The position numbers and the translations under genes are program-made. From positions 1 through 64,000 of the forward strand of contig JAEWZY010000041.1 of NCBI GenBank assembly GCA_023394955.1: DNA of 64,000 nucleotides, given 5' to 3'. Origin of the DNA: Bacillota bacterium. GTDB taxonomy: Bacteria > Bacillota > UBA4882 > UBA8346. Each line of letters starts with the position of its first letter. The stretch's first letter is position 1. Below, piece after piece: positions 1 through 7,890 of the stretch. The notes under the pieces are model-generated. The model ran no database searches. It was not told where the DNA came from and saw nothing but the letters and a program-made list of their open reading frames with translations.

Positions 1-61
1 TATGATGTGATTAAATTATAACTTTCTTGCCATATCTTTTCAATAGCAAACATTCAACTTT

Positions 62-90
62 TTGACAACCTCATCCCAATCAAATATAAT
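62..90 (+). promoter_or_regulatory. Consensus sigma-A promoter of iorAB
   Basis: TTGACA (62-67) and TATAAT (85-90) are both perfect hexamers with the ideal 17-base spacer, about 33 bases upstream of the iorA start. Transcription should begin near 97. No operator-like palindrome is visible around it, so strong and mainly constitutive expression is the simplest reading. Confidence 0.8.
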
Positions 91-122
91 TGTCACATAT
101 TATTTCAATGAGGAGGAGCAGC

Positions 123-1871
123 ATGAAAAGACTGATGCTCGGCAACGAGGCTGTCGCCAGAGGGGCATATGAGGCCGGCGTAACCGTCGCCGCCGCCTAT
201 CCCGGCACGCCCAGTACTGAAATAACCGAACAAATCGCTAAATATGATGAGATATACTCCGAATGGTCGCCCAATGAAAAAGTAGCCCTTGAAGTCGCCG
301 TCGGAGCGGCCATCGCTGGAGCCAGGTCCATCTGTTCCATGAAGCATGTTGGGCTGAATGTCGCGGCTGATCCGCTGTTCACCGCATCTTATACCGGAGT
401 CAACGCCGGGCTAATCATTATGGTAGCCGACGACCCCGGGATGCATAGCTCCCAAAATGAGCAAGACAGCCGCTTTTATGCTAGGGCCGCCAAGACGCCG
501 TTGCTGGAACCGGCGGACAGTCAGGAATGCAAAGATTTTGTGAAACTGGCCTATAAAATAAGTGAGGATTATGATACTCCGGTGATCGTCCGGCTTACCA
601 CCAGGATCGCCCACTCCCAAAGCATAGTGGAGCTCGATGCCAGAAATGAAACCCAACTTAAAGCCTATAACAAGAATCCTGATAAATATGTGATGATGCC
701 GGCCATGGCCAGAAAAAGACATTTGGCAGTTGAAAACAGAATGGCAATCTTACGTGATTATGCCGAGAGTTCGAAACTAAACCAGATCGAATGGGGCAAT
801 AAGGAGATCGGGGTTATTACCGGCGGAATCGCTTATCAGTATGCCCGGGAAGCTCTGGGTGATGTCTCTTACCTGAAACTGGGGATGGTCTATCCTTTGC
901 CGGAAAAAACCATTCGCCAATTCGCCAATGAAGTTAAGACCCTTTATGTCATCGAAGAACTGGAACCTTTCATCGAAGACCAGGTTAAGAAGATGGGGCT
1001 GGAAGTTACCGGTAAAGAACTGTTGCCGGTAACCGGGGAATTAAATGCCCGGATGATCAAGGAGCGAATCTCAGGTATTAAAACTGAAGCGAAAAATCCC
1101 ATCGTTCCGGAGGAGATCCCGGTCCGGCCGCCGGTGATGTGCCCCGGTTGCCCCCACCGGGGAATATTTTATGTCCTGAAAAAACTGGGACTGACCGTCA
1201 GCGGCGACATCGGCTGTTACACCTTGGGCGCATTGGCTCCGGTTGAGTCCATCGATACCTGCGTCTGTATGGGCGCCAGTATCGGCGTAGCCCACGGTAT
1301 GGAAAAAGCCCGGGGGCCTGAGTTTGGGAAAAAGACCGTTGCGATTATCGGCGATTCCACCTTCATCCATTCGGGGATCACCGGCTTGATTGATCTGGTC
1401 TACAATAAGGGAAACGCCACTGTGATCATCCTCGACAACTCCATTACCGGAATGACCGGCCACCAGCAGAATCCGACCACCGGTTTTACCATCAAAGGAG
1501 AGCCCACCAAACAGGTGGATCTGGTCCAATTGGCCAAGGCCGTCGGCGTTGACCGGGTCCGGGTAGCGGACCCCTTTGCGATCGATGAGTTTGAAGAAAT
1601 CGTCCGGGAAGAGACCGCCGCCGCTGAACCGTCGGTGATCATCTCTCAACGCCCCTGCGCTCTTTTAAAACACGTCAAATATCAAGGCCCGCTCTTTATC
1701 GAGCCGGACCGTTGCAAAAAGTGTAAGCTATGCCTCAAAATCGGCTGCCCAGCCCTGGTCGACCACGGCGACACTGTTCAAATCGATGCGGCGCTCTGCC
1801 TTGGCTGCGGGCTTTGCACCAAGCTATGCAAGTTTAACGCCATTGGGAAAGCGGGTGAATCTAATGACTGA
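123..1871 (+). CDS. iorA: Indolepyruvate ferredoxin oxidoreductase, alpha subunit
   Basis: Together with IorB it oxidatively decarboxylates aryl-pyruvates (from Trp, Phe or Tyr transamination) to aryl-acetyl-CoA while reducing ferredoxin in the cytoplasm. The ATG at 123 follows AGGAGGAG at 111-118; an earlier in-frame start lacks such a site. The 583-residue product has the expected order: an N-terminal pyruvate-oxidoreductase type domain (YPGTPSTEI near residue 28), a thiamine-diphosphate domain (MCPGCPHRG near 339, GDSTFIHSG near 410), and a C-terminal two-cluster ferredoxin domain (CKKCKLC near 531, CLGCGLC near 561). The length is normal for the family and no key motif is missing. The stop overlaps the iorB start by 8 bases, so the two are translationally coupled. 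Confidence 0.95.
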   Translation: MKRLMLGNEAVARGAYEAGVTVAAAYPGTPSTEITEQIAKYDEIYSEWSPNEKVALEVAVGAAIAGARSICSMKHVGLNVAADPLFTASYTGVNAGLIIMVADDPGMHSSQNEQDSRFYARAAKTPLLEPADSQECKDFVKLAYKISEDYDTPVIVRLTTRIAHSQSIVELDARNETQLKAYNKNPDKYVMMPAMARKRHLAVENRMAILRDYAESSKLNQIEWGNKEIGVITGGIAYQYAREALGDVSYLKLGMVYPLPEKTIRQFANEVKTLYVIEELEPFIEDQVKKMGLEVTGKELLPVTGELNARMIKERISGIKTEAKNPIVPEEIPVRPPVMCPGCPHRGIFYVLKKLGLTVSGDIGCYTLGALAPVESIDTCVCMGASIGVAHGMEKARGPEFGKKTVAIIGDSTFIHSGITGLIDLVYNKGNATVIILDNSITGMTGHQQNPTTGFTIKGEPTKQVDLVQLAKAVGVDRVRVADPFAIDEFEEIVREETAAAEPSVIISQRPCALLKHVKYQGPLFIEPDRCKKCKLCLKIGCPALVDHGDTVQIDAALCLGCGLCTKLCKFNAIGKAGESND

Positions 1872-2448
1872 TTTGAAGATCATGATCCTCGGTGTCGGCG
1901 GCCAAGGGACGTTACTGGCCGGCAGGGTCCTGGGCCATCTGGCTTTGAAGATCGGTACCGATGTGAAGGTATCGGAGATCCACGGTATGTCCCAACGGGG
2001 CGGAAGTGTGGTAACCTATGTTATCTTCGGCCCAAAAGTCTATTCGCCGCTGATTGAAAAAGGGGAAGCCGACCTAATCCTGGCTTTCGAAAAGTTAGAG
2101 GCCTTACGGTGGATGGATTACCTGAAAGCTGACGGAAGACTAATCGTCAACGCTCAGCGGATCGATCCGATGCCGGTAATCACCGGGAAAGCCAAGTACC
2201 CGGAGTCCATTATCGCAAGATTGAAAGAACGGGCGGCGCAAACGATGGCCATTGACGCGATGAGGATCGCCAAAGAATGCGGGAATATCAAAGCGGCCAA
2301 TGTGGTTTTACTGGGCCTGGCCGCCCGGATAATTCCGGTCGGAAAAAGCGTCTGGCTCGAAGCCTTGCGCGAGGTGGTCCCCCCCAAAACCCTTGAGGTG
2401 AACCTGAAGGCCTTTGAAGCCGGCTATGCCGCATCCGAAAGTATCTAA
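1864..2448 (+). CDS. iorB: Indolepyruvate ferredoxin oxidoreductase, beta subunit
   Basis: Partner of IorA, supplying the gamma-type domain of the 2-oxoacid:ferredoxin oxidoreductase complex. The ATG at 1864 lies inside the end of iorA, so translation is probably coupled; a longer upstream frame exists but has no family similarity. The 194-residue product begins with the nucleotide-type loop ILGVGGQGTLLAG and contains SEIHGMSQRGG, the usual IorB signature for the oxidoreductase interface. The length is typical. Both subunits being intact and adjacent makes the assignment secure. No aryl-CoA ligase or other pathway gene is next to it. Confidence 0.93.
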   Translation: MTDLKIMILGVGGQGTLLAGRVLGHLALKIGTDVKVSEIHGMSQRGGSVVTYVIFGPKVYSPLIEKGEADLILAFEKLEALRWMDYLKADGRLIVNAQRIDPMPVITGKAKYPESIIARLKERAAQTMAIDAMRIAKECGNIKAANVVLLGLAARIIPVGKSVWLEALREVVPPKTLEVNLKAFEAGYAASESI

Positions 2449-2469
2449 ATAAAGAGCAAATACTGTTAG

Positions 2470-2516
2470 ATATGTTGCAGTAAGATTTTTTATCCAAAAA
2501 ATTTATTGCAACATAT
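2470..2516. repeat. Inverted repeat downstream of iorB
   Basis: A 14-base arm starting ATATGTTGCA (2470-2483) pairs with 2503-2516 with one G-T wobble, around a 19-base loop. No T-run follows on the plus strand, so it is a weak candidate terminator or an mRNA-end hairpin for iorAB rather than a textbook intrinsic terminator. Confidence 0.45.
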
Positions 2517-2523
2517 ATAGATT

Positions 2524-2556
2524 AAAAGTCCCCCTCCGGTTGCTTTCCGGAGAGGG
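2524..2556 (-). terminator. Intrinsic terminator of the DUF1540 gene
   Basis: CTCCGG (2534-2539) pairs with CCGGAG (2547-2552), extended by CCC/GGG across a one-base bulge. On the minus strand the stem is followed by ACTTTTAAT. It sits just past the DUF1540 stop and could also stop readthrough from iorB. Confidence 0.6.
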
Positions 2557-2566
2557 ATTCTCTAAT

Positions 2567-2758
2567 CTACTTCAATTTGAACGTTTGACAACAGGTTTCG
2601 TCGTTTGAATCTGCCGGGGTGGCCGATAGTTGCTTCAAATCAGCATTCGGTGAAAATCCCCCATCATCATCATTTTGGACCACAATCTGCTGGGCATTGC
2701 ATAGATTGCCATCCTCCCAATAGTGACAGTTATTCACGGTACAATTGACATCGGGCAT
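2567..2758 (-). CDS. DUF1540 cysteine-rich small protein
   Basis: A 63-residue cytoplasmic protein of the DUF1540 family, common in spore-forming Clostridia and Bacilli and of unknown function. The pattern is typical: CTVNNCHYW near the N-terminus, a further cysteine in LCNAQQI, and CC in the last quarter, together a likely metal-binding or disulfide set. The start has a ribosome binding site (AAAGGAGATGTAGAGG on the coding strand). It is monocistronic, with its own terminator. Function cannot be stated from sequence; the family assignment rests on the cysteine spacing and the N-terminal motif. Confidence 0.8.
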   Translation of the reverse strand: MPDVNCTVNNCHYWEDGNLCNAQQIVVQNDDDGGFSPNADLKQLSATPADSNDETCCQTFKLK

Positions 2759-2884
2759 TCCTCTACATCTCCTTTTTGGAATTGAATATCTTTAGAATAC
2801 CCAAAATCCCGCTATTAATTCAAAAAACCCCCACCCCCGTGAAAACATGATGTTCTTGAACAGCATGTAAATTTCTTTCCAAGC

Positions 2885-3286
2885 CTATTTTCCGCCTTTG
2901 CCCCATGAGCCGATTTCGATTAAATTTCCCTCCGGATCTGCCACATAAGAAGTCCTCATATTCCAAGGTTCGGTTCTTGGATTGACGATCGGTTTTGCGC
3001 CAAGCTTCACTACTCTTTCAAATTCCCGATCCACGTCTTCAAAAAACGGCAGATCAATATATATTTCGAATGACCCATTTAAACCTTTGGGATATGATAC
3101 TTCTTCCCCCAAATACTCCGGCAATAGCTTTCGTTCATACATCATGAAATTAATATTAGCTTGCTCAAATCCGGCATGCGGGCCTTCAGTCCAATCCGTA
3201 CTAAACCCAATCACATCACGATAAAACTCGACCATTTTCTCGATATCCTCGACAAACAGTCCGACAGCGGCAAGTTTCTTCTCCAT
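2885..3286 (-). CDS. VOC-family (glyoxalase/dioxygenase fold) protein
   Basis: A 133-residue single vicinal-oxygen-chelate domain protein. The start was placed at the ATG after AAAGGACGG, 16 codons inside the longest frame. Seen: AAVGLFVEDIEKMVEFYRDV at the N-terminus, typical of the first beta-alpha-beta-beta-beta unit, and a C-terminal YVADPEGNLIEIG, typical of the second unit ending in the metal-ligand Glu. Substrate cannot be predicted; the family covers glyoxalases, fosfomycin and bleomycin resistance proteins and dioxygenases. It opens the accessory block of small minus-strand genes. Confidence 0.85.
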   Translation of the reverse strand: MEKKLAAVGLFVEDIEKMVEFYRDVIGFSTDWTEGPHAGFEQANINFMMYERKLLPEYLGEEVSYPKGLNGSFEIYIDLPFFEDVDREFERVVKLGAKPIVNPRTEPWNMRTSYVADPEGNLIEIGSWGKGGK

Positions 3287-3379
3287 TGTTCCGTCCTTTC
3301 CGCCCGTCACGATTGCGGGCTCTATGGCGCCCATTGGAAGGCTGTTAATTTAAAGTTGATTCAGACTATGTTAACTATC

Positions 3380-3901
3380 TTAGTTTTCCAACGTAAGCAA
3401 CTCGCTTTTTTCGACAACCCTTTTAGCGAAATCATAGTCCTTGGGCTTACCCTTGAAATAATAATTTATTACCCGCGCGTTTGCGGCGTGAGTAACGATT
3501 AAGACGTTTTTTCCCGTGTGTTCTTCCGTAATTATATCGCATAAGTCACAGTTCCGTTTGATAAATGCTTCGAAGTTCTCCGTGCCCATATTACCGCTTT
3601 TGATTGCTTGCTGAAACAACTTCATCGCTTCCGCAGTTTCCTCCTGGCCCTCAAACTCGCCGCAGTTTATTTCGGCAAGCCTGTCATCAAACACGATCGG
3701 ACCTTGAAAAATAATTTCGCAAAATTGGCGCGCCCGTGTTTGCGGACTGCAAAAACACGCGTCAAAACTGACACTCTTCAAATTCCCGACTTGCAGCTTA
3801 GCCTGTGCTATTCCTGTTTGGTTCAAATAGGTATCGGTACAACCATTGAACCTCTTGAATAAGTTCCAATCGGTTTGCCCATGACGGATAAGGTAAACCA
3901 T
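3380..3901 (-). CDS. Histidine phosphatase family protein
   Basis: A 173-residue phosphoglycerate-mutase-like phosphatase. The N-terminal LIRHGQTDWN holds the phospho-acceptor His, and the region near residue 140 (VLIVTHAANARVI) supplies the second catalytic His. The Arg in CSPQTRARQ and the Glu in INCGEFEGQ match the usual phosphate pocket. The substrate is unknown; relatives include CobC-type alpha-ribazole phosphatases and general sugar-phosphate phosphatases. Unusually, a truncated second copy of the last 170 bases lies 1.8 kb away at 5183-5353, so this gene was duplicated and the copy decayed. Confidence 0.88.
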   Translation of the reverse strand: MVYLIRHGQTDWNLFKRFNGCTDTYLNQTGIAQAKLQVGNLKSVSFDACFCSPQTRARQFCEIIFQGPIVFDDRLAEINCGEFEGQEETAEAMKLFQQAIKSGNMGTENFEAFIKRNCDLCDIITEEHTGKNVLIVTHAANARVINYYFKGKPKDYDFAKRVVEKSELLTLEN

Positions 3902-3988
3902 AAATTGTTTATCCTCCCATTAAAGAAATAAAGACAAAGCCGTAGCGCAGGACGCACGAAGACGGACAGTTTATAATTTTAAAACCTT

Positions 3989-4438
3989 TTATGCTTTTAT
4001 CAATAACCATTCGGTTGGCTTTTTCTTTATAAATTCTTTTTCAATATGCTCTATGATCTTTCTTTGGCCTGGAAATGAAAACATTTGAAATGCTTCTTCG
4101 ATTGTTACCCACTTAAAATCATCATGCTCTTCATTTATTTTGACTTCTTGTTTATCTAAAATATATCCCACAAAAATCGGTGCGATCCAAATCGAATCTT
4201 TTCCAATTTCATAAAATTGCTCTTGAATATCTGCGGAATAAAACTCGGAAGGAATTAATCCGGCCTCTTCTTTTATTTCCCTTAACGCCGCCTGCCAAGC
4301 TTTTTCAGAAGCTTCAATTTTTCCGGCCACATAACACCATGTTCCCTTTAACGGACCCGTTCTCCTTAACAACAAAATCCTATCATCTTTTATGATAATT
4401 GCCGCAACGCCATAACAATTCACCGGAATGGTATTCAT
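3989..4438 (-). CDS. Nudix hydrolase
   Basis: A 149-residue cytoplasmic hydrolase of nucleoside-diphosphate-linked compounds. It carries a perfect Nudix box, G-x5-E-x7-REI-x-EEAGL, at roughly residues 38-60 (GKIEASEKAWQAALREIKEE), which binds the catalytic metal. The surrounding fold (N-terminal strand GVAAIIIKDDRILLL, C-terminal alpha helix) is standard. The substrate cannot be read from the sequence. It is AT-rich like its neighbours. It is separated from the next gene by a 150-base spacer with hairpins. Confidence 0.88.
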   Translation of the reverse strand: MNTIPVNCYGVAAIIIKDDRILLLRRTGPLKGTWCYVAGKIEASEKAWQAALREIKEEAGLIPSEFYSADIQEQFYEIGKDSIWIAPIFVGYILDKQEVKINEEHDDFKWVTIEEAFQMFSFPGQRKIIEHIEKEFIKKKPTEWLLIKA

Positions 4439-4503
4439 TTATGTCCTCACTTTTTCTTTTCTGCCCATGAATGGGCGGACCTCGTGGGCAATGAACTGAC
4501 GCC

Positions 4504-4555
4504 GTCAGCACCAGATACCATGATATCTGACGCATTCGTGCGCCTTGTGGCGCAC
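4504..4555. repeat. Paired intergenic hairpins
   Basis: Two hairpins lie back to back: GTCAG-AGATA facing TATCT-GAC (about 4504-4531, interrupted), then GTGCGCC (4538-4544), loop TTGT, GGCGCAC (4549-4555), a perfect 7-base stem. No T-run follows on the minus strand. Role unknown; possibly an mRNA-end structure between two accessory genes. Confidence 0.35.
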
Positions 4556-4590
4556 ATGGTGCCTTTTAATTGTAGACTTTATTCTTTTCC

Positions 4591-5094
4591 TTACTTTAAA
4601 TCCATTTCATAATAGACATTGTTATGTAACATTGTTTTATTTGAAACATTTGGATTATCTCGGCTTATTTCTTTAAATCCAACTGATTCATACATTTTTT
4701 GAGCGGGAATAAAAAAATCCATTATGCCTGTTGATACCTTAGCTTTAGTAAATCCTTTATCCTTCAAATGATGGAGAGTCATTTTCATCTGATATGTTCC
4801 AAGTCCTCTACCTCTCAGTTTTGACAGAATACAATTATGCCCAATTATCACAGTTGGGTTTTCCCTAGGATCCCAACAACACATTCCAGCTATTTTACCT
4901 TCATATTCAGAAACGAAGCTACAGCTTTCACCGATTTTAGAATTTTCATAAAAGAAGGTATCACAATCATTAAAATTTTTGAGATTCTCTCCACTGTATT
5001 CCGGATAACGTTCATGAAAAGATGAATATGCCTCGATAAGAATGGATTCAAGTGTACCTTTCGGATATTTTAATAAAGATTTAAATACCAGCAT
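4591..5094 (-). CDS. GNAT-family N-acetyltransferase
   Basis: A 167-residue acetyl-CoA-dependent acyltransferase. The start is set at the ATG behind TTGGAGGT, 13 codons inside the longest frame. The acetyl-CoA loop reads LRGRGLGTYQM (the Q/R-x-x-G-x-G/A motif A), followed by the helix and a strand-helix unit ending YESVGFKEI, which is motif B. Substrate unknown. It lies in the AT-rich accessory block and is not closely coupled to the flanking genes. Confidence 0.83.
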   Translation of the reverse strand: MLVFKSLLKYPKGTLESILIEAYSSFHERYPEYSGENLKNFNDCDTFFYENSKIGESCSFVSEYEGKIAGMCCWDPRENPTVIIGHNCILSKLRGRGLGTYQMKMTLHHLKDKGFTKAKVSTGIMDFFIPAQKMYESVGFKEISRDNPNVSNKTMLHNNVYYEMDLK

Positions 5095-5182
5095 TAAAAA
5101 CCTCCAATTGGTGGTTGATATAACACATGACAATAATAATATCTTATTCTATCAATGCTGAACAACTCATAATCATAATTTT

Positions 5183-5353
5183 TAGTTTTCCAACGTAAGC
5201 AACTCGCCTATTTCGACAACCCTTTTGGAGAAATCATAGTCCTTGGGCTTACCTTTGAAATAATAATTTATTATCCGCGCGTTTGCGGCGTGAGTAAATA
5301 ATTAAGACGTTTTTTCCTTTGTGTTCTTTCCTTATTATATCGCATAAGTCACA
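5183..5353 (-). pseudogene. Truncated duplicate of the histidine phosphatase 3' end
   Basis: These 171 bases align end to end with 3381-3550, the last third of the intact phosphatase gene. They share long exact stretches (for example TAGTTTTCCAACGTAAGCAA) with scattered substitutions and at least one single-base insertion that breaks the frame after the GTGAGTAA region. The similarity stops abruptly at CATAAGTCACA. There is no promoter or start, so this is a decayed remnant of a second gene copy, in the same orientation as the parent. Confidence 0.85.
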
Positions 5354-5372
5354 TTCTTAAAGCGACCCCTAA

Positions 5373-6071
5373 TTAATTGCTATACAGAGAATATTTAATT
5401 GCACTTTCAACATGTATCTTAGTAGTGTTGAAAAAAGTTATGCCAAACTCGTCCTTTGTTAGAATTAGTGGCAATTCCGTACACCCAAGAATCAATCCCT
5501 GGATATCTTCTTCGTCAATCATGCGTTTAACGATCTTCAGTAACCCTTTTCGAGTATGTTCATGAAATTCTCCCAATTCTATCTCAGTCATTAGTTTGTC
5601 TTGGATATACTTCTGTTCCTGATCTCCGGGAACAACGACGGAAATATTATCTCCGCCAAATACATCTTGGAAAAAACTCAATTGCATCGTGAAACTGGTT
5701 CCCAGAAATCCCACCTTTTGTAATCCAACTTCTTTAACTTTCTTACAAGTCTCTTCAACTATGCTTATCAGGGGTATAGGAGACAAGCCTTTCAATTCAT
5801 TAAACACAATGTGCGGCGTATTGGCTGAAATAATTCCAAAATCAGCTCCGGCTCTATATAGGCCATCTATCCCCTTATAAAGATATGCTACTAAGTCGTC
5901 CCATCGTTTTTGTTGAACTAAATTAAGCATGGTATACATATCCATACTATAAACAATGATTTCGGGAAGACTTCCCTCCCCTTGCTCTTGTCGATACTGG
6001 TCAATCAGTAATCGGTAATAATCAAGGGTAGACTCAGGACCAAATCCACCAATCATCCCAATCTTTTTCAT
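5373..6071 (-). CDS. Aspartate/glutamate racemase family protein
   Basis: A 232-residue cytoplasmic protein of the cofactor-independent Asp/Glu/hydantoin racemase superfamily. Seen: N-terminal GMIGGFGPESTLDYY, the first active-site loop SANTPHIVF near residue 83, and the second loop GLILGCTELPLIL near 195 with its cysteine. In classical aspartate and glutamate racemases a cysteine precedes the N-T of the first loop; here that position is alanine, leaving a single catalytic cysteine. It may therefore be a one-base racemase variant, an isomerase or a lyase. Only 13 bases separate it from the upstream GNAT gene, so the two are co-transcribed. Confidence 0.82.
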   Translation of the reverse strand: MKKIGMIGGFGPESTLDYYRLLIDQYRQEQGEGSLPEIIVYSMDMYTMLNLVQQKRWDDLVAYLYKGIDGLYRAGADFGIISANTPHIVFNELKGLSPIPLISIVEETCKKVKEVGLQKVGFLGTSFTMQLSFFQDVFGGDNISVVVPGDQEQKYIQDKLMTEIELGEFHEHTRKGLLKIVKRMIDEEDIQGLILGCTELPLILTKDEFGITFFNTTKIHVESAIKYSLYSN

Positions 6072-6084
6072 TATGCCACCTAAC

Positions 6085-6504
6085 CTATAGATACTTTTTT
6101 AATCTTGGGCCAATTATTTCAAAACCTTCTTTAAGATAAAAATCGATTGTACGTTGCCATTTTTCTTGATTCGGTGCTCCAACCTCAATCCTTTTCCAAT
6201 CTTTACTTTTAGCGAATTTTATAACTTCATATAATAATAATTTACCAATACCACTTGAACGATACTCCGGTAATACATAAAGTTCATTGATAATTCCATA
6301 TCTACCTTGTGTATATATTGCAATTAATTGAGTAACAGTAATTATTCCTATCTCTTTTTCATGATCAGAAGCAATATAAATTTTATTATTATCATTCAAT
6401 ATAAACTCACTATATGCTTTAGTCAGACTTTTGTTATCCAATTCAACCTTTGAACCATTTAATTCAAAAAGTAACTTAGTAATAAAATCAATTACCAGAT
6501 TCAT
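6085..6504 (-). CDS. GNAT-family N-acetyltransferase
   Basis: A 139-residue acetyltransferase, AT-rich. Motif A is clear: INELYVLPEYRSSGIGKLLL, with the acetyl-CoA pyrophosphate loop R-S-S-G-I-G. Motif B follows as RTIDFYLKEGFEIIG. It is first in a two-gene operon with the racemase-like gene, which suggests that both act on an amino acid or related amine, but this is only contextual. Both are minus strand with base composition unlike iorAB, consistent with acquired genes. Confidence 0.83.
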   Translation of the reverse strand: MNLVIDFITKLLFELNGSKVELDNKSLTKAYSEFILNDNNKIYIASDHEKEIGIITVTQLIAIYTQGRYGIINELYVLPEYRSSGIGKLLLYEVIKFAKSKDWKRIEVGAPNQEKWQRTIDFYLKEGFEIIGPRLKKYL

Positions 6505-6991
6505 ATTTTCTAAATTTGCTTCTTTAGATTAAACATTCCATTTGTTTTTTCCCTTTCAAGACAGCTGATATGTTACCACGACACGAATAACTCAAGCTTT
6601 CAATCTAATCCAAACCCCTCAATTCAAATACAATCAAGTTGAGCAAGGCCGCCCTCCATATCCTCTATGGAGCTTCAACCGACAATCTTCTATTCTAAAA
6701 CACTCCTGTTTAAATAATACATTGCCAATCGTATTTGTAAATTCGCTATTAATTCCATTTTCTCCTGTTTCTCTAATATATTTGCCCTTCGCTTTCTAAA
6801 ACGAAAACCCCGCCAAGCTAGACCCGCCTCCGCGCCTGCGGGAAAACAAAATAGACATATTATAACAACCATCTTTAAATCAGAGCCATAGTTTTATTCC
6901 CATTATTTACGTGACTTTCTAAAGAAATGGAAATTTACTCCGAATATAGAAATAGATCTTAATTTCCAAATCAGAGACGACCAAAAAAACA
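6505..6991. other. Non-coding stretch with a doubtful short frame
   Basis: No recognisable gene. The minus strand has a 60-codon frame (6690-6872) whose second half could form a charged amphipathic helix (RKRRANILEKQEKMELI). It has no good ribosome binding site and no family I recognise. The stretch is AT-rich apart from a GC-rich patch near 6815-6845. The ribosome binding site of the HU-like gene (AAAGGAAGG, 6992-7000) begins where it ends. Confidence 0.4.
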
Positions 6992-7008
6992 CAAAGGAAG
7001 GTTTTAAA

Positions 7009-7401
7009 ATGGCCAAAATAATTCGAGCCTGGGCAGTGCTTGGTCCCCGACTGGAACCGGTCGCCCCGATGGAAAGCGACGAACTGATCGAAAACCTGAT
7101 CGCCACCACGAACCAGAGCCGCGGCAGCATCCTGGCGCTCCTGTCCGAATTGGACGTCCAAATCGGAACCGCCCTCAAGGCCGGACGGATCGTCCGTTTA
7201 CCCAACAACACCCATTACCGGCCCATCGGCAAAAGAGACGGTTCCATCGATATTAACGTCCGCGTCAACCCCGAGCTAAAAAACGACGTCAATGCAAGAT
7301 TTAGAGGCAAATGGATCAACCCCGCCAATATCGGCAAAAGCCAAGCCCAGATCATCGCCCAGTGGAACCAAGCCCACCCCGACGACCCGGTGGAGGAATA
7401 A
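7009..7401 (+). CDS. HU-like DNA-binding domain protein
   Basis: A 130-residue protein. Residues about 25-110 resemble an IHF/HU-type DNA-binding fold as found in HU-like domain proteins of Bacteroidetes and some Bacillota: an N-terminal helical dimerisation part (DELIENLIATTNQSRGSILA), then a strand region with IVRLPNNTHYRPI and a positively charged arm. The final 20 residues (KSQAQIIAQWNQAHPDDPVE) form an extra acidic tail. The start is fixed by AAAGGAAGG at 6992-7000. It stands alone and is more GC-rich than its left neighbours. Its target is unknown; the palindromic repeat array lies immediately downstream. Family assignment is moderate. Confidence 0.6.
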   Translation: MAKIIRAWAVLGPRLEPVAPMESDELIENLIATTNQSRGSILALLSELDVQIGTALKAGRIVRLPNNTHYRPIGKRDGSIDINVRVNPELKNDVNARFRGKWINPANIGKSQAQIIAQWNQAHPDDPVEE

Positions 7402-7437
7402 AAATAAACAAAAACCAACTTATGAAATGGACGTTTC

Positions 7438-7489
7438 TCCCCCTCTTTATTGAGTTAACTAAAAAATAGCTTCATTATAGAGAGGGGGA
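7438..7489. repeat. Inverted repeat after the HU-like gene
   Basis: TCCCCCTCT (7438-7446) and AGAGGGGGA (7481-7489) form a perfect 9-base stem with a 34-base loop. No T-run follows. A ribosome-binding-site-like AAGGAGGTGAG comes next, but the only following frame (from 7517) is about 23 codons and unconvincing. Confidence 0.5.
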
Positions 7490-7560
7490 TTAAGGAGGTG
7501 AGTCGATTTTAGACAATGATTAAAAAACTGGTCGGTCAACCTCCCTCCCGCCCAAAATTA

Positions 7561-7745
7561 AGCCAAGCTACTCCGAAGTTTCTCTAGAGAAATATTTTTA
7601 TTTCACTAGAGAAATTTTAAGATTTCACTAGTGAAACTTTTTGATTAAGCCAAGGAATTTCGAAATTTCTCTAGAGGAATTTTCAAGTTTCTCTAGAGGA
7701 ATTTTTAGATTTCACCAGAGAAATTTTTAGATCGAGCCAAGGGAT
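7561..7745. repeat. Two-level palindromic tandem repeat array
   Basis: Six 14-base palindromic units of consensus TTTCWCTAGWGAAA lie at 7579, 7601, 7623, 7666, 7688 and 7710, that is two groups of three with exact 22-base spacing. Units at 7579 and 7623 are perfect palindromes; 7666 and 7688 are TTTCTCTAGAGGAA. A second level is visible: AGCCAAG-type boxes at 7561, 7648 and 7735, exactly 87 bases apart, so the array is two 87-base repeats plus a partial third. A perfect AATTTCGAAATT lies at 7656. The array sits between convergent genes, so it is not an ordinary promoter region. The 22-base period is not codon-compatible. Confidence 0.9.
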
Positions 7746-7890
7746 TTTTTAAACCGAGCCGTTCAAGATCGGGGTTGATTATTCAGTGAGGATTTTTTGC
7801 CCCAACCCCTTGAAACGCAGGTCAGGCGCTATAGATAAACAACTAAGATATTATACTCTTCGTCTGTCTTACGAATTACTGCCTGTCCTA

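Noticed and set aside
2885..6504. Integron gene-cassette array
   Set aside because: Gene content is suggestive (VOC, Nudix, GNAT) but I find no integrase and no consistent attC core sites between genes.
6690..6872. 60-residue minus-strand protein
   Set aside because: No ribosome binding site, no recognised family, sits in an otherwise non-coding spacer.
7561..7745. CRISPR array
   Set aside because: Units are 14-base palindromes with a 22-base period and similar sequence between them; there are no unique 30-base spacers and no cas genes.
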